From Bacteroidetes bacterium UBA2364 (GTDB lineage Bacteria > Bacteroidota > Rhodothermia > Rhodothermales > UBA2364): a stretch of DNA of 55,831 nucleotides. This document shows, in pieces, positions 18,136 to 33,100 of the stretch (position 1 is the stretch's first letter; each line of letters starts with the position of its first letter). The DNA lies in NCBI GenBank assembly GCA_002344075.1, contig DDTM01000080.1:1-55831 (forward strand), in the 5' to 3' direction. A model generated the notes under the pieces. It searched no databases and had not been told where the DNA came from. It saw only the letters and a list, made by a program, of their open reading frames with translations. The position numbers were made by a program, and so were the translations under genes.

Positions 18136-21100
18136 TTAAAATGTATAGAACAAAGGTGGAAAATAATAGGTTGGGGGCTGGGGTATTGGGACGCGCACTG
18201 TAGAGACGGTCTCTAAACCTACCCCGTTTGATATCCTCACAATCACGTCAACGTTTAGGAGGGAACGATCGGCAGTGCGGTTTCGGGTAATGGTGCGCGA
18301 GAAGGTTCCAAAACTTGGACTTATCCACCATGCGCCCGTAGTCCAGTCTTGCAATACCGCACTATTAACAGGGTTTATGATTCGATACTCGATATAAGAA
18401 ATTCCGGATTCGCCGTCACTCATATTGTTTACGGTAATGGTATAGTCCCCTGAGTCACGGTTGTATGTGGCAGTTATACCACTGGTTTGTGGGCGGGTGG
18501 TGTCTATACGGAATGGACCTGTGGAGACCGTTGTGGATTTCATGTTTTGTCTATTAAGTGATCGCACTTGCACATACACATTCGAGCCACTCGACAAGTC
18601 ATTGGCTGTAATGGCACGTGGGGCATCACTCAGGGCGAGGAAATAGCCAAGTGCGAAGGTGGTTCCAGAACCCGGTGGTGTGTAACGCGGGGCATCGTTT
18701 GCAATTAAATCCAGTTGGTTTTCGGCTGGGAAGGGGCGAAGGTTGGTACTTCCCAGTGTGGTTCCGATAGCAAATTGATAGCCACGTAAGCCAGATTCAG
18801 CGTCTTCGGATTTTTGGGTGATATAAACCGCTTTGGTTCCGAGTTTGGCACGCACAATCGGGGTGGTGGGTACAGATGGGTCGGGAGCGCTAAATGGCCC
18901 AATTGTCAAGGCATCTCCGTTATTGCCTGCATTGTCCACTGCCCAAATGTGTGCATAGAACGGATCTACAAATGTTAATGGACCACTACTCAAAACCGCA
19001 CTAAGCGAAGTGGTGGAGCGAACCTGATCTTCCGGTGTAGCTAGGGATGCCTCGGTTGCGTCACGGTTGGTACTTAGGATATAGCGATAGAATTGCACGC
19101 CTGAAGCCAACGAACCGGATGGGGCGGGATCGGTAGAGGCCCGCCAGTTGAGGGGATATGATGGCGTAGCAATGCTGGGCTGGGTGTTGGTTAGTGGCGA
19201 GGCATATGTAACAGGCGTATTTGCACTCATTGTTGCGTAATTTACCGGAGGGGGAGGAGTGAAACCACCGATTAGGCCGCCTTCTACACGGGCAACCAGA
19301 GGTGCTTGTGGGGTAGTGGGCTTGGTGGTATCAATCGTAAAGGTCTTTGTGATGACGGTACTTCGCAAACCTTGGCCATTTACGGCCCGAACGGAAAGAT
19401 AGTAGGTATTGCCAGAGGTCAAATTGAGGCCTCGAATGGTGGCTTCGGTTTTGGTGGCGATATTGTCTCCCAAACGTGTACGAACCCCTTGCATGGTTCC
19501 CCAACTCCGTATTTGAGTGCCTCCAGAAGAAGTTCCAATGGCATACTCAATATCACGAATGTCCGACTCCAAATCTAAAGCCACTACATCTACCGGAATC
19601 CGGTCGGTTTCATTAACCCAAATTCGTCGGATTGTGGAAGAATAGGGCGTCATAAACGGCCTTCCTGAAATAGGATCTGCGCTCATAAAGTATGAAGTCT
19701 CGGTGGACTCAGTCTCTACCTTATCGGTCAGGTTAGCAGACCATATAGCTGGTGCGGATGTGTCATTGGAGAGGACGTTCCCGCCCTGTGTCGTTCCACT
19801 TCCGGAATAAGTGCTTCCCGTTCCCACATTAACCCGTACCTGAACCCCACGTATCGCAGTATTTCCCCCTGGCCCACGTGCCATCAGCCGGAAGGCAACG
19901 GTACGTTGAGTTTCTGAGTCGCTCCGCTTCACTACTGTATGACGTTGTGTGGTTTCTGTGCCTACCGACACAAACGCTTCATCGGTAATAATGGTATTTC
20001 CACCCGTATTGTCTATGGCATAGGCATACTCCGCCACGCCATTCGGGTGTGTTGCCGACCAACTAAACGAGAGATCGTTAAAGTATTGTCCGGTAGGCTT
20101 ATTGGAGGAGAAGGAAATCCCCGTAATAACAGGAGGTTCCATCAGCCGTGCAAAATTGGCACGTTGGGTTCGCCAGGTAGTATTGTCGGTAGTACGTAAG
20201 ACGGTTGTTCTCCAGTTGATGTATTCATCAAGCATTCCAAAGAGTGTGGTCATCATGCGTGCTTTCACGGCATAGAGTTCATCTATCGCCGAAGAGAAGG
20301 CGTTATAGCGTGTGTTGAGGTTGGTTAATCCGGTATTGAACTCCGATAATTTGTTAGCAACTTCGGTTGGCACCGCATTAATGCGTTCATTTAAACCATT
20401 TTGGTGCATGGTTACCCACATTTCCTGTCCAGCATTCTCTAAGTTCAACATCAAATTATCGTTATTCAAACTTGTTCGGAATGTATTGGCTTCGTTTAAT
20501 GCGCGGGTATCGCCGTCGTTCTCGTTTTTATATAACAATTTTAGGATTTGTAAACGACGTTGGTAGGCCAATTCACGACTTCCGGTATTGAGCGCATTAA
20601 ACTGGGTTTGGTTAAAAATGGGGCTTGTCGCAATGAGCCTCATAGGGCCGACAAAATTAATGGCGAATATTCGGATGTTTACTGGAGTATTCATTACATT
20701 ATTAATCGCACTTTCCACATTCGTCCTCATACTGTTCAGGGCACTCAGACGTCGGCGATATACATCCATCATCTCCCAAGAATACGAGATATAGCGGCTA
20801 TGAAACGCATGGACAGACTGCATGGCATCGCGGAATACACGGCCAATTTCCTGAACCGAGCGGTTTGGCTGGGTTGCTTTTGGAACACCCAACATGGTGG
20901 AATATCCCATAGAACTACCAATAGTCATACCACTGTATTGCTTATTAGTGGCCGATGAACTCCAAGTCACTGCCGGTGCTATGGCTTGAATGTCCACGGC
21001 GGTTTGGCCCCGCATAACGTCATCAATTTTATTAATGTTGGCGGTAACAGCAGCAATAGATTCTTGGTATTGTTGGTCCAAAGCAGCTACGGCATTCCTG

Positions 21101-24100
21101 AAATCGTTCATGCGCTGGGCATTTTGGTCTTCGGCATTTTGGTCAATCTCAAAGTTAGGCGGCGTGTCACCAGACCAGCTCGCACGTAGGTTTTGAATGG
21201 GGTTGCGTAAAGCCACATCCAATTCATTGACCTCGTTTTCCCATTCGATGGCCTCGGATACCGCGCCTTGAAGGCGGGTAATGACGGCGGGTGCCTGAGC
21301 GGTCACCCGACTCAAATTAATCGTCATCTGGGTACGGCTTGCAGAAAGGGAGGCGGTAGAGAGATCGGCACGGTTGGCCTCGATAACATCCTCCACTACC
21401 CTTTGATAAACCGGAGGGAAGGCCAAATTGACTCCGGGGAAGGTTGTGTTTACCACATTGTAGAAGTCTCGTTCGCGGTTAACTGCATAGGCTGCAAAAG
21501 ACGCACGCCATGACTGTGGATACGACTGCAAGAGAGCACCTGCGGCGGTTAGCTGTGCTTCGGAAAGCGCAAAAACCTGAGGAGCATTTTGCGCTTGTTG
21601 GAGGGCACCTGCGGCTTCGTCGGCGGCTTGCTCCATTTCGGCGGCTTGGTTACGGGCATCCTCAATCATCTGGCGATAACGCTCGTCGGACCCCATACCG
21701 CCATCCCATGATCCATTCCGGCACGCAATCCATAGTCGAATCGTGCCTTCAAATACAAAAATGACTTTCACTCGCCCGCTTGCAGCGGCATAAATCAGGT
21801 AATTAGGACCTTCTCGAATAAAAGCGCCTTCTGCATTGGCACTTAGGGAAGCAAGTCCACCCAAAACCGAAGCTTCAATACCCATGCGCACATACGCACC
21901 AAACGAATCGCGAGGTTTGTTCCACCAAACGGAGAGATCGAAACTCGTATTAACGGCCACGATCCAGAAGTTAAAGCCGCCACGTGCAGAAAGGTCGAAC
22001 AGGAATCCTGAATTGGTGACTACAAATCGTCCATTTACGGTGATTATAGAAATAATACGGAAATCATTGATACTACCATTGATTGCCCAGACGGTCTCGG
22101 CAGTTCCGGCTTTGATCACGCTAAAGTTCACTTCGGCACGTCCGGTCACGATACTTGGATAATTAACCACCACCTCTACGCCTCCAGCCATAGAGAAGCG
22201 GGTTGGGGAATATTCTAAGTTTAAGAAAAATCCTATGTTAAGCCTTTCTTGTGATTGACCAAAGACCGTTCCACGTGCATTGATAGAGATAGCCCAAGCG
22301 CCTCCCGGCCCACCTGCGGCAAACATAAATAATGTGCGAACGGAAACCGCATATACAGGATGCGTACCGACGAATCCGGCATCCGCTGCGAGCAAGATGG
22401 CAAAGGTCATACCTTCGACGGATGGAAGTGGCCGCATAGGGGTGAAGTTGATGATATTCGTGACGATGCGGATGTCTTCGTTTTCAGGACGATAGAAGAA
22501 TCCTGCTCCCACACCTGTAAGTGTAACAATGCCGGGATAAAGCGGAATGGGAACACTGATATAGGCAAACATACCAAAACTAAGCTGGCCGCCCTTGTTA
22601 GCAAATTTACCCATAAAGGCGAACCCGACACCACCGCTACCGCCAAGGCTCGTGATGGTTCCACCGCCGGCTGCCCGTAAGAGAAAATCACCGTTGGACT
22701 GAGTAAACTCCATGTGAGCTGTCAGATTTCCAACGCCATTCAAACTGACATTAAAGTTTTTAATCCGCAAATAAATGCCGCCTGCTCGCGGGATGTAGTA
22801 CATCACTTGCTCTACGCCACCGCTAAAAGTGCTTCCAAGCGAGAGTTGTACGCCATTGAAGAGCATGTAGGATTGGGTGTCCACCGTACAATCTTGCACA
22901 ACGGGGTTTTGGGGTGTAGAACCCGGGCCTTCGCAACGGTACGTCAGGTTACCTGTTCCATTGGTGAATGAACCCAGGCTTAGGGTCGCAATTCCCATGA
23001 GTTGGGCTTGAAACTCGCCAGTAAACCGTCCGGGGTTTACAATACCCGTCCGGTCTATGGTCAGGTCTGCAAAGCCTACTCTTGCACCTGCCACGCCGGG
23101 AATCTTCAGCCCTGCCACGCCATTGATGACCAATTGCCAGCCGCCAGAAGTTGTGGGCATCGAAGCGGCAATCTGGATGGAAAAGAAATCGGTATCGAAG
23201 GTAAAGGAAGGGGTATTGGTCAAGCGCCAGTCCACGCTTCCGCCAAACGTTACCCGAATGCCATATTGGTTTGTAAGGTCGGTAGGGCGTCCAAATTCGA
23301 TAATTTTGGCATTGTCGTTTTGTACATACACATTACCCGAAGCATAGAAAGTGGTTTGTGCGGGCCGTTGCCAGTCTATGGTGAGTTGAACACCCGTTGG
23401 TTCAATGGTGGCAAAACTGCCGAGTGTAAGCTCAAGCGGGCTGCCATTGCGCCGTCCGGTGGCATCTAATGTAAAGGAAACGGTGGTCGGGGGGATGGTA
23501 ACGGCTCCGGTTGTGGGGTTCACAGTCATCGCTACCGAGACGGCAGATGAAGCAGACATGGGTGCGGGAAGGGTTACGTTTCCATTGGCACGTAATGTGA
23601 AGGCCCCTGAGACATACCCCAATCGCAACTCGTTTAGGGCAAATACTTGATCTATGATGTTGATTGGACGGCCAGCCAAGAAGTTCACATCTCCGCTACC
23701 TAATGATACCGAACCATCTGTTCCAATGGTGAAATCGGTGAAGTTGATGCCCGTTTGCCCCATAAAATTCATCGCACCACTCATTTGGACGCGGAATGGT
23801 GCTCCACCACCTGGCCCCAATAGTGCCAATCGGTTTACGTTCATGACCAACGAGTTGTTAAATAGGTTGAACGTTTGTGGCGTGGTCATGACGGCAGAAG
23901 TGATGCTAACACCAGCCGTTCCGACCTTAAGACCCGTTACGGAGATGGCAAAATCGGTTCCGATGCTGGGAAGCCGGAAGGTTCCGTCAAAAGTTACCGC
24001 AAACTCGGTAGCGTTTGCGGTTAGGGCTAAGCGCGTCGGTTCGAGGGTGGCGAAGCCAAGATTAATCCGAGACGAAGGCAAGTGTGCTCCAGAAGCCACA

Positions 24101-27100
24101 AAACTCCAGTTCCCGCTGGCCACTTCGCCGGTTAGGTGCATTCTTGTAGCCGCACCCGTATTATTTTGGAGGAAGGTTCCACCCAATTGACCACTAAACC
24201 TTAGGGCAGAAATCCCCGAAGAACCCAGTACCATTTCGATACCACAAGCGGCAATAACGACTGCGCCGTCACTGAAGCTTGCTTGTTGGACGGGCGTGCT
24301 CTCGCAGGCAGGTTGGTAACTGGCGGAATACGTTCCAATGCGTACTGTAGCACTTTCAAATCCAGAAGAAGTAATTCGTAGGTTTTCCACGTCCAAGGGC
24401 AATCGCGAGAGGCTTTCCGGTAGGTTGATGCGGGCGCTTGCCTGGAAGACCAAGCCAGAACCAGAGCCGCTGAACCCAAGCGCCGTAATGGCAACAGGGA
24501 AATTGCCAAACAAGGCTTGGTTCAATTGTTCGGTAATGGTGACGTTAAACGTACCGACACTCACCACCGAGAAATCGGAGGTGTTGAGGGTCATATCCAA
24601 TTCTACACCTGCACTTGGGGCACCCGCAAATCCGGCAAAGACTACTTGTATGGGTTGTGCCGGACGGGTAAAAATGCGAAGTCGTCCGCTTCCCATATCT
24701 TGGGTTTGGATTAACAATGGGTCGGAATTGGAAGGGCCGGAACGCAATTGTAAATAGGCCACGTCTTGGTTTGGCAAGCCAAGGCGTGCTGGAATGGGTA
24801 AGATACCAGCGATGTTATCAGGATGGAAGCCGTCACGGTCAAAGTATGCCAATCGTGTGGTTGTTCCGCCTGTAGCAAGCATGATATCGGCGCGTCCGGC
24901 AGAGACTGCGACAGGTGCGTAATTCATCGTAAAGCCCACAAAGTTGAGGCTCAGGCTGTTATAGAAGTCTTCCGGGCGGGGTCCGAAGCGGAGCTGGGCA
25001 GTTGCTGCTCCGCTAATTGTCATGCCCGTAGCATCTAACCGCAAACTACTGGGGAGGCCCAATCTGAAGAAATTACCAGTGGGCACAGGCGTGGAAGGAG
25101 ACACCAACTGGAAGCCAGAACTACCGCCGCCAAGTCCAATATCAAAGGCAATAGCGGCATCAAGGGTAATGTCACCGCTCGTTAGCGCCATATCGCGGAA
25201 GCGGAAGTGCGGACTATTAAAACGCACGCCAATGGAGCCTGTACCGACCCGTAAATTTCCTGCGCCGTTAAACGTGATGCCATCTTGGTTTAGACCTGCA
25301 CTATTAACTGTGAACGAGAAAACAGGCTCGCGGGAGGGTAAAGACCACGTAAAAGGTCCTGTTATGGAGATATTGGCATCAAAAACCTCGCCTGTTAGTA
25401 GGTTCAGGCCAAGCGTTCCGGTTGCGGTGGCTGGCCCCATTCCGTCGCGTCGGATGGTGGCTTCAGCAGTACCTCGGAATTCGGCACGTGGTGTTCCGCC
25501 AAATGTTAGGTCTAAGTTCGCAGAGGTGAACCGAAGGGTTACAGGATCGAAGTTCAGGGAGCCGCATGGGGCAAGGCTGGCATTTGCGGTAAACGTAGTG
25601 CCGTTAAAGCCAAGACTGATCGGGTTTCTACATGCAGGACCAGAACCACTCAGGTTTGGATATTCTAACTCGGTGGTTAGTTGGAAGTTGAAGCCTTGTG
25701 TTCCGCTGTTGTTAAGGAGGCTGCCCTCAATTCGGGTAACATTCATCCTCACACTACCGCCCATTGGAATTCGGAGGAGGCCGCCTTCTGGTATGTAAGG
25801 AATGATTGTTCCGACTAAATTGCCATCTTGTAGTCCGGCATTATTGAGCGAAATACGGGCATTTGCCAATTCTGGAGCCGTAGCGCGGAAGCCGGGTAGG
25901 GTGACTTCGAGGTCGAAGCGAGGGTTAAAATCAGAGAGTCGTCCCGAGAAAAAGTCCACAGTCATCGGCGACATGCGGAAGGCCAAAAGGTCTATTGCGA
26001 CGGGGCCGAGCGTAAATGGATCCAGGTTAAGCGGAGGAGTGGAACCACTATGCAGGTCTATCGCGGCAAAATGAAGACCACTATCCGAGATTTCGATGTT
26101 ATACGACGGCAATTCTACGCGCCGTCCTTCTTCTAAGCCAAAGCGCATCCTAACGTCTAAACCAGCACGGAAAGTGAAGCGCCCAGCGGTATAGGCCATT
26201 GTAAGGCTCGAAATTCGGTTAATGCCCATTGCCATAATCCCCATGTCTATGGTTGGAGGCGAGGACAATGTGCGGGGCATAGAGCCTGTGAGCCGGAAAC
26301 CGGTTTCACTTAACTGTGCTTGGACATCCAACTCGGCAGCAATAGGCGCCCCCACTTCGTCACGGGTACGGATGCGGAATCCGGCGTTTATATCTAAAGA
26401 AAAACTGGGAGAGCCACCTGTTAAGGGCACATTGATGCTTCCCAATATATCTCTGATTTGCAACGATGCTAAGTTGGAGGAACCAACCAATGGGATATTG
26501 GCATCCATTCCTCTACATGCGGAATTCCCGCGTAGCCGTCCATCCATTTGGATGTAGGTTGTAAGATTACACGCTGGAACATTGCTCTCGAAAAGCCGAA
26601 CTGTACCCGTTAGGAAAAGTGCTGCCAATGGCGATCCGTCATAATTTTGGATGCCATACCCAATGTCAGTGAGTTGGAGCGGGAAGTTGGCGGGCAAAAT
26701 GATTCGTGAAACATCGGCCGTCCGAACCGAGAAATAACCACCTACGACGCGGAAGTCGCGTGGATCAATCTCGAAATTGCTAAAGGTAACAGCCAATGAA
26801 GGAGCAGAACCAGAACCACGCAAAGCCGGAATCACCATATTTACGGTTTGGCCGGGCTGCGTGTTGATGCGGAGGTTGCCATTTGGGAGTGTTGTCATGT
26901 CCACCATCAAGCGACCGCTACGCCGAAGTTCCAAATAAGCAACATCTACATGTGGGACGGGCAAACGATCTGGTAAAACCGACAGGACGAAAGCAGGGTC
27001 AATCGCAATTCCGATAGAAGAAATGGTGGCTACCCGTGACCCGTTATGGTTGATCGTCATGTTTCCGGCGGTTATGCCGAATGGACTAAATGATAGTCTA

Positions 27101-30100
27101 AAATCGTTGGAATACGTTAGACCGAGGCCCGTTAGATTCCAATCTCTGTAGCGTAATGCGGCATCGGTGCTTCCCGTTACACCCAATCCAGTACGGTCTA
27201 TTCGGATGGCTCCGGTCAACTTCAGCATCGCACCAGGGCTTAGGGTGAGGGGTGCGTTGAGTGCAGCCGCAGAGAAAGCAAGTTGGTTTGTGGTCTCGTT
27301 AATACCGGCTTGAAGTGAAAAGGCTGTATCAAAGGTGATGCTTCCGGATGAGATTGAAGCATTGTCTAAATTGAATAAGAATTGATCGAACGTGACGCCC
27401 ATTTGTGCACCATCGCCAAATCTTAGATTGTTACGCCCGTCAATCAGAAGCCCATTTTGGTCTAACCGTGCCCGATTGATGCGGAAAGTGAAAACTGGAT
27501 TGGTGGCGGGTACGGCCCAATCAAATGGATTGTCTAAGTTGAAGGAATAGCGGTTGAAGCGTGCATTGGCCACGTCCAATTCAAACGTTCCACTTACCGA
27601 TTGACCGGGGGCAAAGGTTAGGGACGCACCGCCATCAAATAGGACCGTTTGTCGTCCGCCCGTTGTACCAAAAATAAGGTTGGCACGATTCACAGAAGCT
27701 GTATAGGTTCCAAACTGTAAGGGACAGGAAGGAGCTAAATTGTCAATTCGTCCTTGAACCAGTCCGCCAGAGCCAATATTCAAGCGGGTGGCTCCCAAAC
27801 TCAAAGGTGAAGGAGCCCCGGAACAAGTAAAGGGTGTGCCGAGGTTAATACCGCCAGCAATCTGAACCGTTGGTACAAGATTAAAAGAATGGTTGTTAAA
27901 GCTGCCACTAAGTTGTGCACTGAGTTCGGTGATTTTCAAGGTAGCTGGTCCCATGGGGATGTTGCAGCCTCCGTTACCGATGGCGGAAATGGCGGAGTTG
28001 AAGCTGACACCCGTTCCAGAGAATCGCAAATTGTTCAGATTAATGGCCGAGGTTTGGAGACAAGCCGGAAATTCTGGCCCGCTCGGTAAATTCATGCGCA
28101 GGTCGAAGGCAAAGTCCCAATTTCCGGCGGTATTACTATCATGCGCAAACCAGTTGAAAGTGAACGGGGTGGCCAAACGCAACCCCGTAATGCGTGCCTG
28201 AGCAAATCCGAGATTGAACGCACCCAAGCCGGATAAATCGGTTTCGTTATAATTAAATGGATTAAATCGGATACCAGATTCGGTAAGCCGTATGGACAGT
28301 TGGGGTAATTGTAGGTTGTTGAAGGTTGGAACGGTGAGGTTGGCATCCATAGCAAGTTCGAATGAGAACCGCCCGGAAACGGGATTAAACGTGAGTGTGG
28401 GCAAGTTTAGGTTACGGAAACCCATGTTTAAGAAGCCCAGATTTAATTGAGGTGTTCCGCTACAGTTAGGGCGGACATTTCGTGCCGAAAATCCAGAGGT
28501 ATTGGAGATGCTAAGGTCTAAAGACGCACCGCAGGCCGTCATGCCTTCTACTTGCATGGCCAAGTCGCCGGAGGCATTCAGGTTATATCCAAATGCGTTG
28601 GTGCGGGCGTTAAACGTGAGGTCTCCGGAAAGTGAGGCAATGCCAAGGGTGGCCAAGGCACTTCCGGGAACCAGTTGAATGCGTTGACCGAGTGAGCAGG
28701 AGAAGTTGAGGTTATTGGTTTCGCCAGAAAGGGTAAAGTTGTTGATGGCGCATGTCGGTACTCCATTCATTAATGAAATTCCACCATTTCCAGAAATACG
28801 CACATCGGGAAATTGTATGCGTAGTTCCGTGAGTGCTGCCTCTATGGGTTGCGAACCAATACGAAGGATAGGTCGGACGCCATCGGCACGTGCCAGAAGT
28901 TCGCCCGTTAGTCCACCCAAACCGCCTCTCAATAACCCCGTTACATTCGCTGGGGTACCGCCGGGCATATTGAGGGTAGCATTGATGGTGGCTTCTTCAA
29001 ATCCACGTTGGTTGATGCGAATGCCGCGTAACGAGAGTGGATCCGCTGAAATAGCAGTAGGGAGAGTGATGTTCAGATCGGCCAATAATGCCAAACCGGC
29101 CCCGTTGCCTGTCAGGTCGAACCGTTGGAGGGCAATGGGGCTTCCGGCTCCAAAGAGTGCGGCATTTAAAATAGGTGCACCATTGGCTACAAAACTCCGT
29201 ACTTCGCGAACGGTGAAATCCCCTGTATTGAGTACGAAATCGAACTGTACGGGCAAGGTGGGGTCGGAAGGATTGGAACCCCGAAGTGCCGGAATAACAA
29301 AATTGATGGGTGCGCCCGGACGGGTTCTAACGGCCATTCGCCCGCTGCCCTCGTCTGCTGTTTCGATAAGTAAAGCGCCACCGGAGTCACGGAGTTGTAA
29401 ATATGCAAGTTGTGCATCTGGAAGGGGCAGTCGTGCGGGAAGTGGAAGTGCGGCCAAAAGATTATCAGGATGAAAGCCGTCTCGGTCGAAGTAGGCAATT
29501 CGGACGGTTCTGCCACCGTCTTGGGTATTCAGATCCACACGTCCATCGCTTACACCAAAAGGGGTCAGGCCAAGTCGGAAGCCTGCAAAATTAAGGCTTA
29601 GTTGGCTTTCCGTAAATCGTTGGGTTCCATAATTTATCCGTGCAGAAGCTGTTCCATTTACCAATAATCCGGTCGGATCAAGGCTAAGACCGGTAGGTAA
29701 ATTGAGACGGAAGAAATTACCCGCCGCATCTGCTGCATTGGCGGCGGTCAATCGCCAAGAAGTTCCTTCACCGAGGGGGATGTCGAAGCCAAAGCCCGCA
29801 TTAAAGGCAATGCTTCCTCCGTTCATCCGGCCATCGAAACCAAATTGTGCAGCATTAAACCGAACCCCCACAGGTGCACCGGGTACATCCAATTGCCCTG
29901 CCCCATCAAAGGTGAGTCCGGTTGTGTTTAGTCGTGCGCTGTTTATGGTGAAGGAAAGCAAGGCATGATCGGAAGGAATTTGCCAAACAAAGGGGCCGTT
30001 CAGTAGGATATTGCTTCGGGTGAGGCTTCCGTTTAAAAGGTTGATCCCTAAATCTCCATTTGCGTTCAAGACTTGTCCATCAGGCGTGCGCAAGGTGGCT

Positions 30101-33100
30101 TCGGCGGTTCCTTCTAAGGTGGCAGCGGTGGTGCTGCCGAGCGTCAGGGCCAAGTCTGAACGGGTGAATCGTAAACTGAGTGGCCCAAAGGTGAGGCTAC
30201 CACAAGGGGCAATGCCCGAAGCGGTAGCCGCAATATCGCCTGTTGAAGAGAGTGCTGCTGTGAGCGAGGCAGAACAAGAGCGGGTATCCCCAAACGCAGA
30301 AGGGAATTGTAATCCGCCATTGAAGCGCACATCCACGCCTTGTCGTCCGGTGTCGTCGAAGAACCGTGCCGTTATTTGCCGAACCTGGAGACCCGCATCC
30401 GTTCCGAAAGGAACCACCAAGCCGTTTCCGGGCAAATCGAAACCACCTAAAGTTCCCGTAAAGACACCATTACGAAAGGTGACATTGTTGAAGGCAATAT
30501 TGGTTGTTGCGAGATCGCGGGAAAGTCCCGAAACCGAGGGCATTCGGAAGTTAAGGTCAAAGGAGGGAACGAGTTGTGCAAGCAGGTCTGTGCCAAGCGC
30601 TCTAAGACCACCCAGATTGAGCGAAGGTATCCGAATTTGCGTGGGTTGGATTTGTATCGGGCCTAACGTAATTGGAGAAATACCTAAGTCTGCGAGGGTG
30701 CGTCCGGCTAATTGAATAGAAGGTAGGCGGAAGCCATCGGTTCCGAAATACGCGCCATTGGCTGGAATCGTGACAAATGTACCGTTCGGCATTCTTATGC
30801 GGAAATCAAGGTCTGCGCCAACTCCAAATTGTAAAGCGCCGCCAGTCATGCTTAGGCTCAGGTCTCGCAAGTGGGTAATGCCCATACCAAAGGAGCCAAA
30901 GTCGAGTCGTGGCAATCCACCCGGTTGGCTCCCGTCGGCGGTGGTGTTAAGGGTAAAGATGCCATTGTTCAAGGTGGCCGTAAAACCTAAACGACCCATT
31001 TCGCGCCCGTCACTATTCAAGTTGATCTGCCCGTCTAAACCAAAATTAACCGTTGTAGTACCCGTCGCTACGCCCGGTAAAGCCAAATCTATCGCGCCGT
31101 TTACACCTGTTATGCGAAGCGAGGCAAAATTGTCAACGCCGGGAAGGGGGATGTTTTGGTTGATGCCTGTACAGGCAAGGCTTCCGGAGAGCCGTCCGGT
31201 TTCTAATACTTGGAATGCAGCTGGGCAGTCTCCAGCCCAATTTTCAGAAAACATTCTGAGGTTGCCAGTCAGAAAAAGTCCGCGAACGGTTCGTCCTGAT
31301 ATGGTCCGTTCACCATATAATATATTGCGCAGTTGTAACGGAAAGTGATCGGGGAGGATGAAGTCGGTTAATCCAGAAACATCCGCCGAGATGCTACCAC
31401 CCGTAATTTGCATCAAAGCTGGATCAAAGACCACATCCGTAAAGGTGACAGGAACTTCGGGAGTACGGCCACCGCGTGCCATGGCCGGAAAGACCAGATT
31501 GACCGTTTCGCCGCGTTTAATCGCTAACCTCACCCGGCCACCCGGTTCGGTTGTGGTTTCAACCAAAGCCGTGCCGCCTCTTCTCAACTGTAAATACGCA
31601 ACGGTTTCCGAAGGTAGAGGTAAACGTTCCGGTAATAAACGACTGACCACATATCCAGGGTTGATTTGAAGGCCCGAACGGTCTATATACCCCATGATGG
31701 CGCTTCCATCCAAGAGATTGGCACGGCCCGATCCAACCGAAAAAGGGCTGAAATTGAATGAAAAACCAGAACCAAAGTCCACATCCAAACGGGGAAGATT
31801 GAGGGCTTCGCCTCCTTCTGGTCGGTAATTGAGGGCAGCAGAACCGCGTCCACCAAGGCTCAGCCCTGTTCGGTCTATGGTAATGGTAGAGCCGAGACGC
31901 AACATAATGCCGGGGTTGACGGCAGGCGGCTGGGTGGCATTCACGGCGCTGAACCTGAGGGAACCGCCAGAGCCAATTCCAGCTTCTAAGCCCATGCCCG
32001 CATCTAACTGGATTTGTCCGTTCTCGATGGCCAATGTGGAGAGGTTCAGTCGCACATTATCGAATATAGCCCGAATCTGAGAACCACCTACATCTAAGGT
32101 GTTGATTCCATTGATGTTAAAGCCCGTATTGGAGAGTTCACCAGAAGTGATATTGAAGCGAAATACTGGACTTTCAGGCGGAACGGCCAAGACAAATGGG
32201 GCACTTAACGCAAACCGATAAGTGTTAAACCGTCCGGTAAATAAATTGAGGTTATAAGTTCCATCGAAGGGGGCACTGTCGCCAATGGTGAGACGTGCGA
32301 TACCGTCTAAGGTGGCGGTTTGGTTGTCTCCGGAACGGCCTAAGGAGAGCGTGGTACGTCCGACGGATGCTTGGAAAGGACCAAATTGTAAAGAACAGGT
32401 TTCCGGAATATTGGCAGTGACATTGCCCAAAACCAAGCCATTTGGCAAGAGATTTAGTGCAGCGGTTCCGAGCGGCATTGTGGAGGCAGCCATACAGGTG
32501 AACGTGTCGGAGAGGCGTAAATTGCCACTGAGCGAAAAGACGGGTGAAAAATTGTACCGTCCTGACTCAAATCCGGCGGTGAAGCTACCTCCAATTCCGG
32601 TCAGTTCTAAGGAGGCCGGTCCAAGCGGGAGGCTACAATCCCGTAATGTCTGGACGGGCAAGGTGGCACTCAAACGACTTCCAGAAATGTTGAGGCTAAG
32701 CGGGAAAGTGGTTGTCTGTAAACAGCGAGGAACTTCGGAAACATTGCCCAGCCCGATATTAAGCCCCACTTGGGCATCCCAATTACCGGGCGATTCAGGG
32801 GAGCGGCCAAACCAATCTAAGGTGAAGCCACGCATACTGAAACTACTGACACGAGCTTGAATCCCGCCTAGGTCGAACGGGCGGAGGCCAGATAGTTGAA
32901 CGGAATTAAAGTTGACATCGGGGAATGTGATCCCATTCGGACGGATTCGGATACCGGGTAAGGATGGTAATCCCTGTGTACCCAATAAGGATCCTGCCAA
33001 TTGCAGATCGGTTTGGATTTCAAAATCGAAATGTCCTGTGGTTGGGTTAAATTGTAAAGAAGGGACACGTAAATTAGCCAAAAGTGCTTCCAATGCCCCT

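Noticed and set aside
25022..25798. Long plus-strand open frame (258 codons) opposite the 6383-aa gene
   Set aside because: It is one of many antisense open frames along the giant gene. The translation is Arg/Pro/Ser-rich and low in structure, and the minus-strand frame has clear modules, so it is a codon-use shadow.
30011..30715. Another long plus-strand open frame (234 codons) inside the giant gene
   Set aside because: Same pattern as other antisense frames: basic, proline-rich, no ribosome-binding site, and fully inside a module with a convincing protein on the minus strand.
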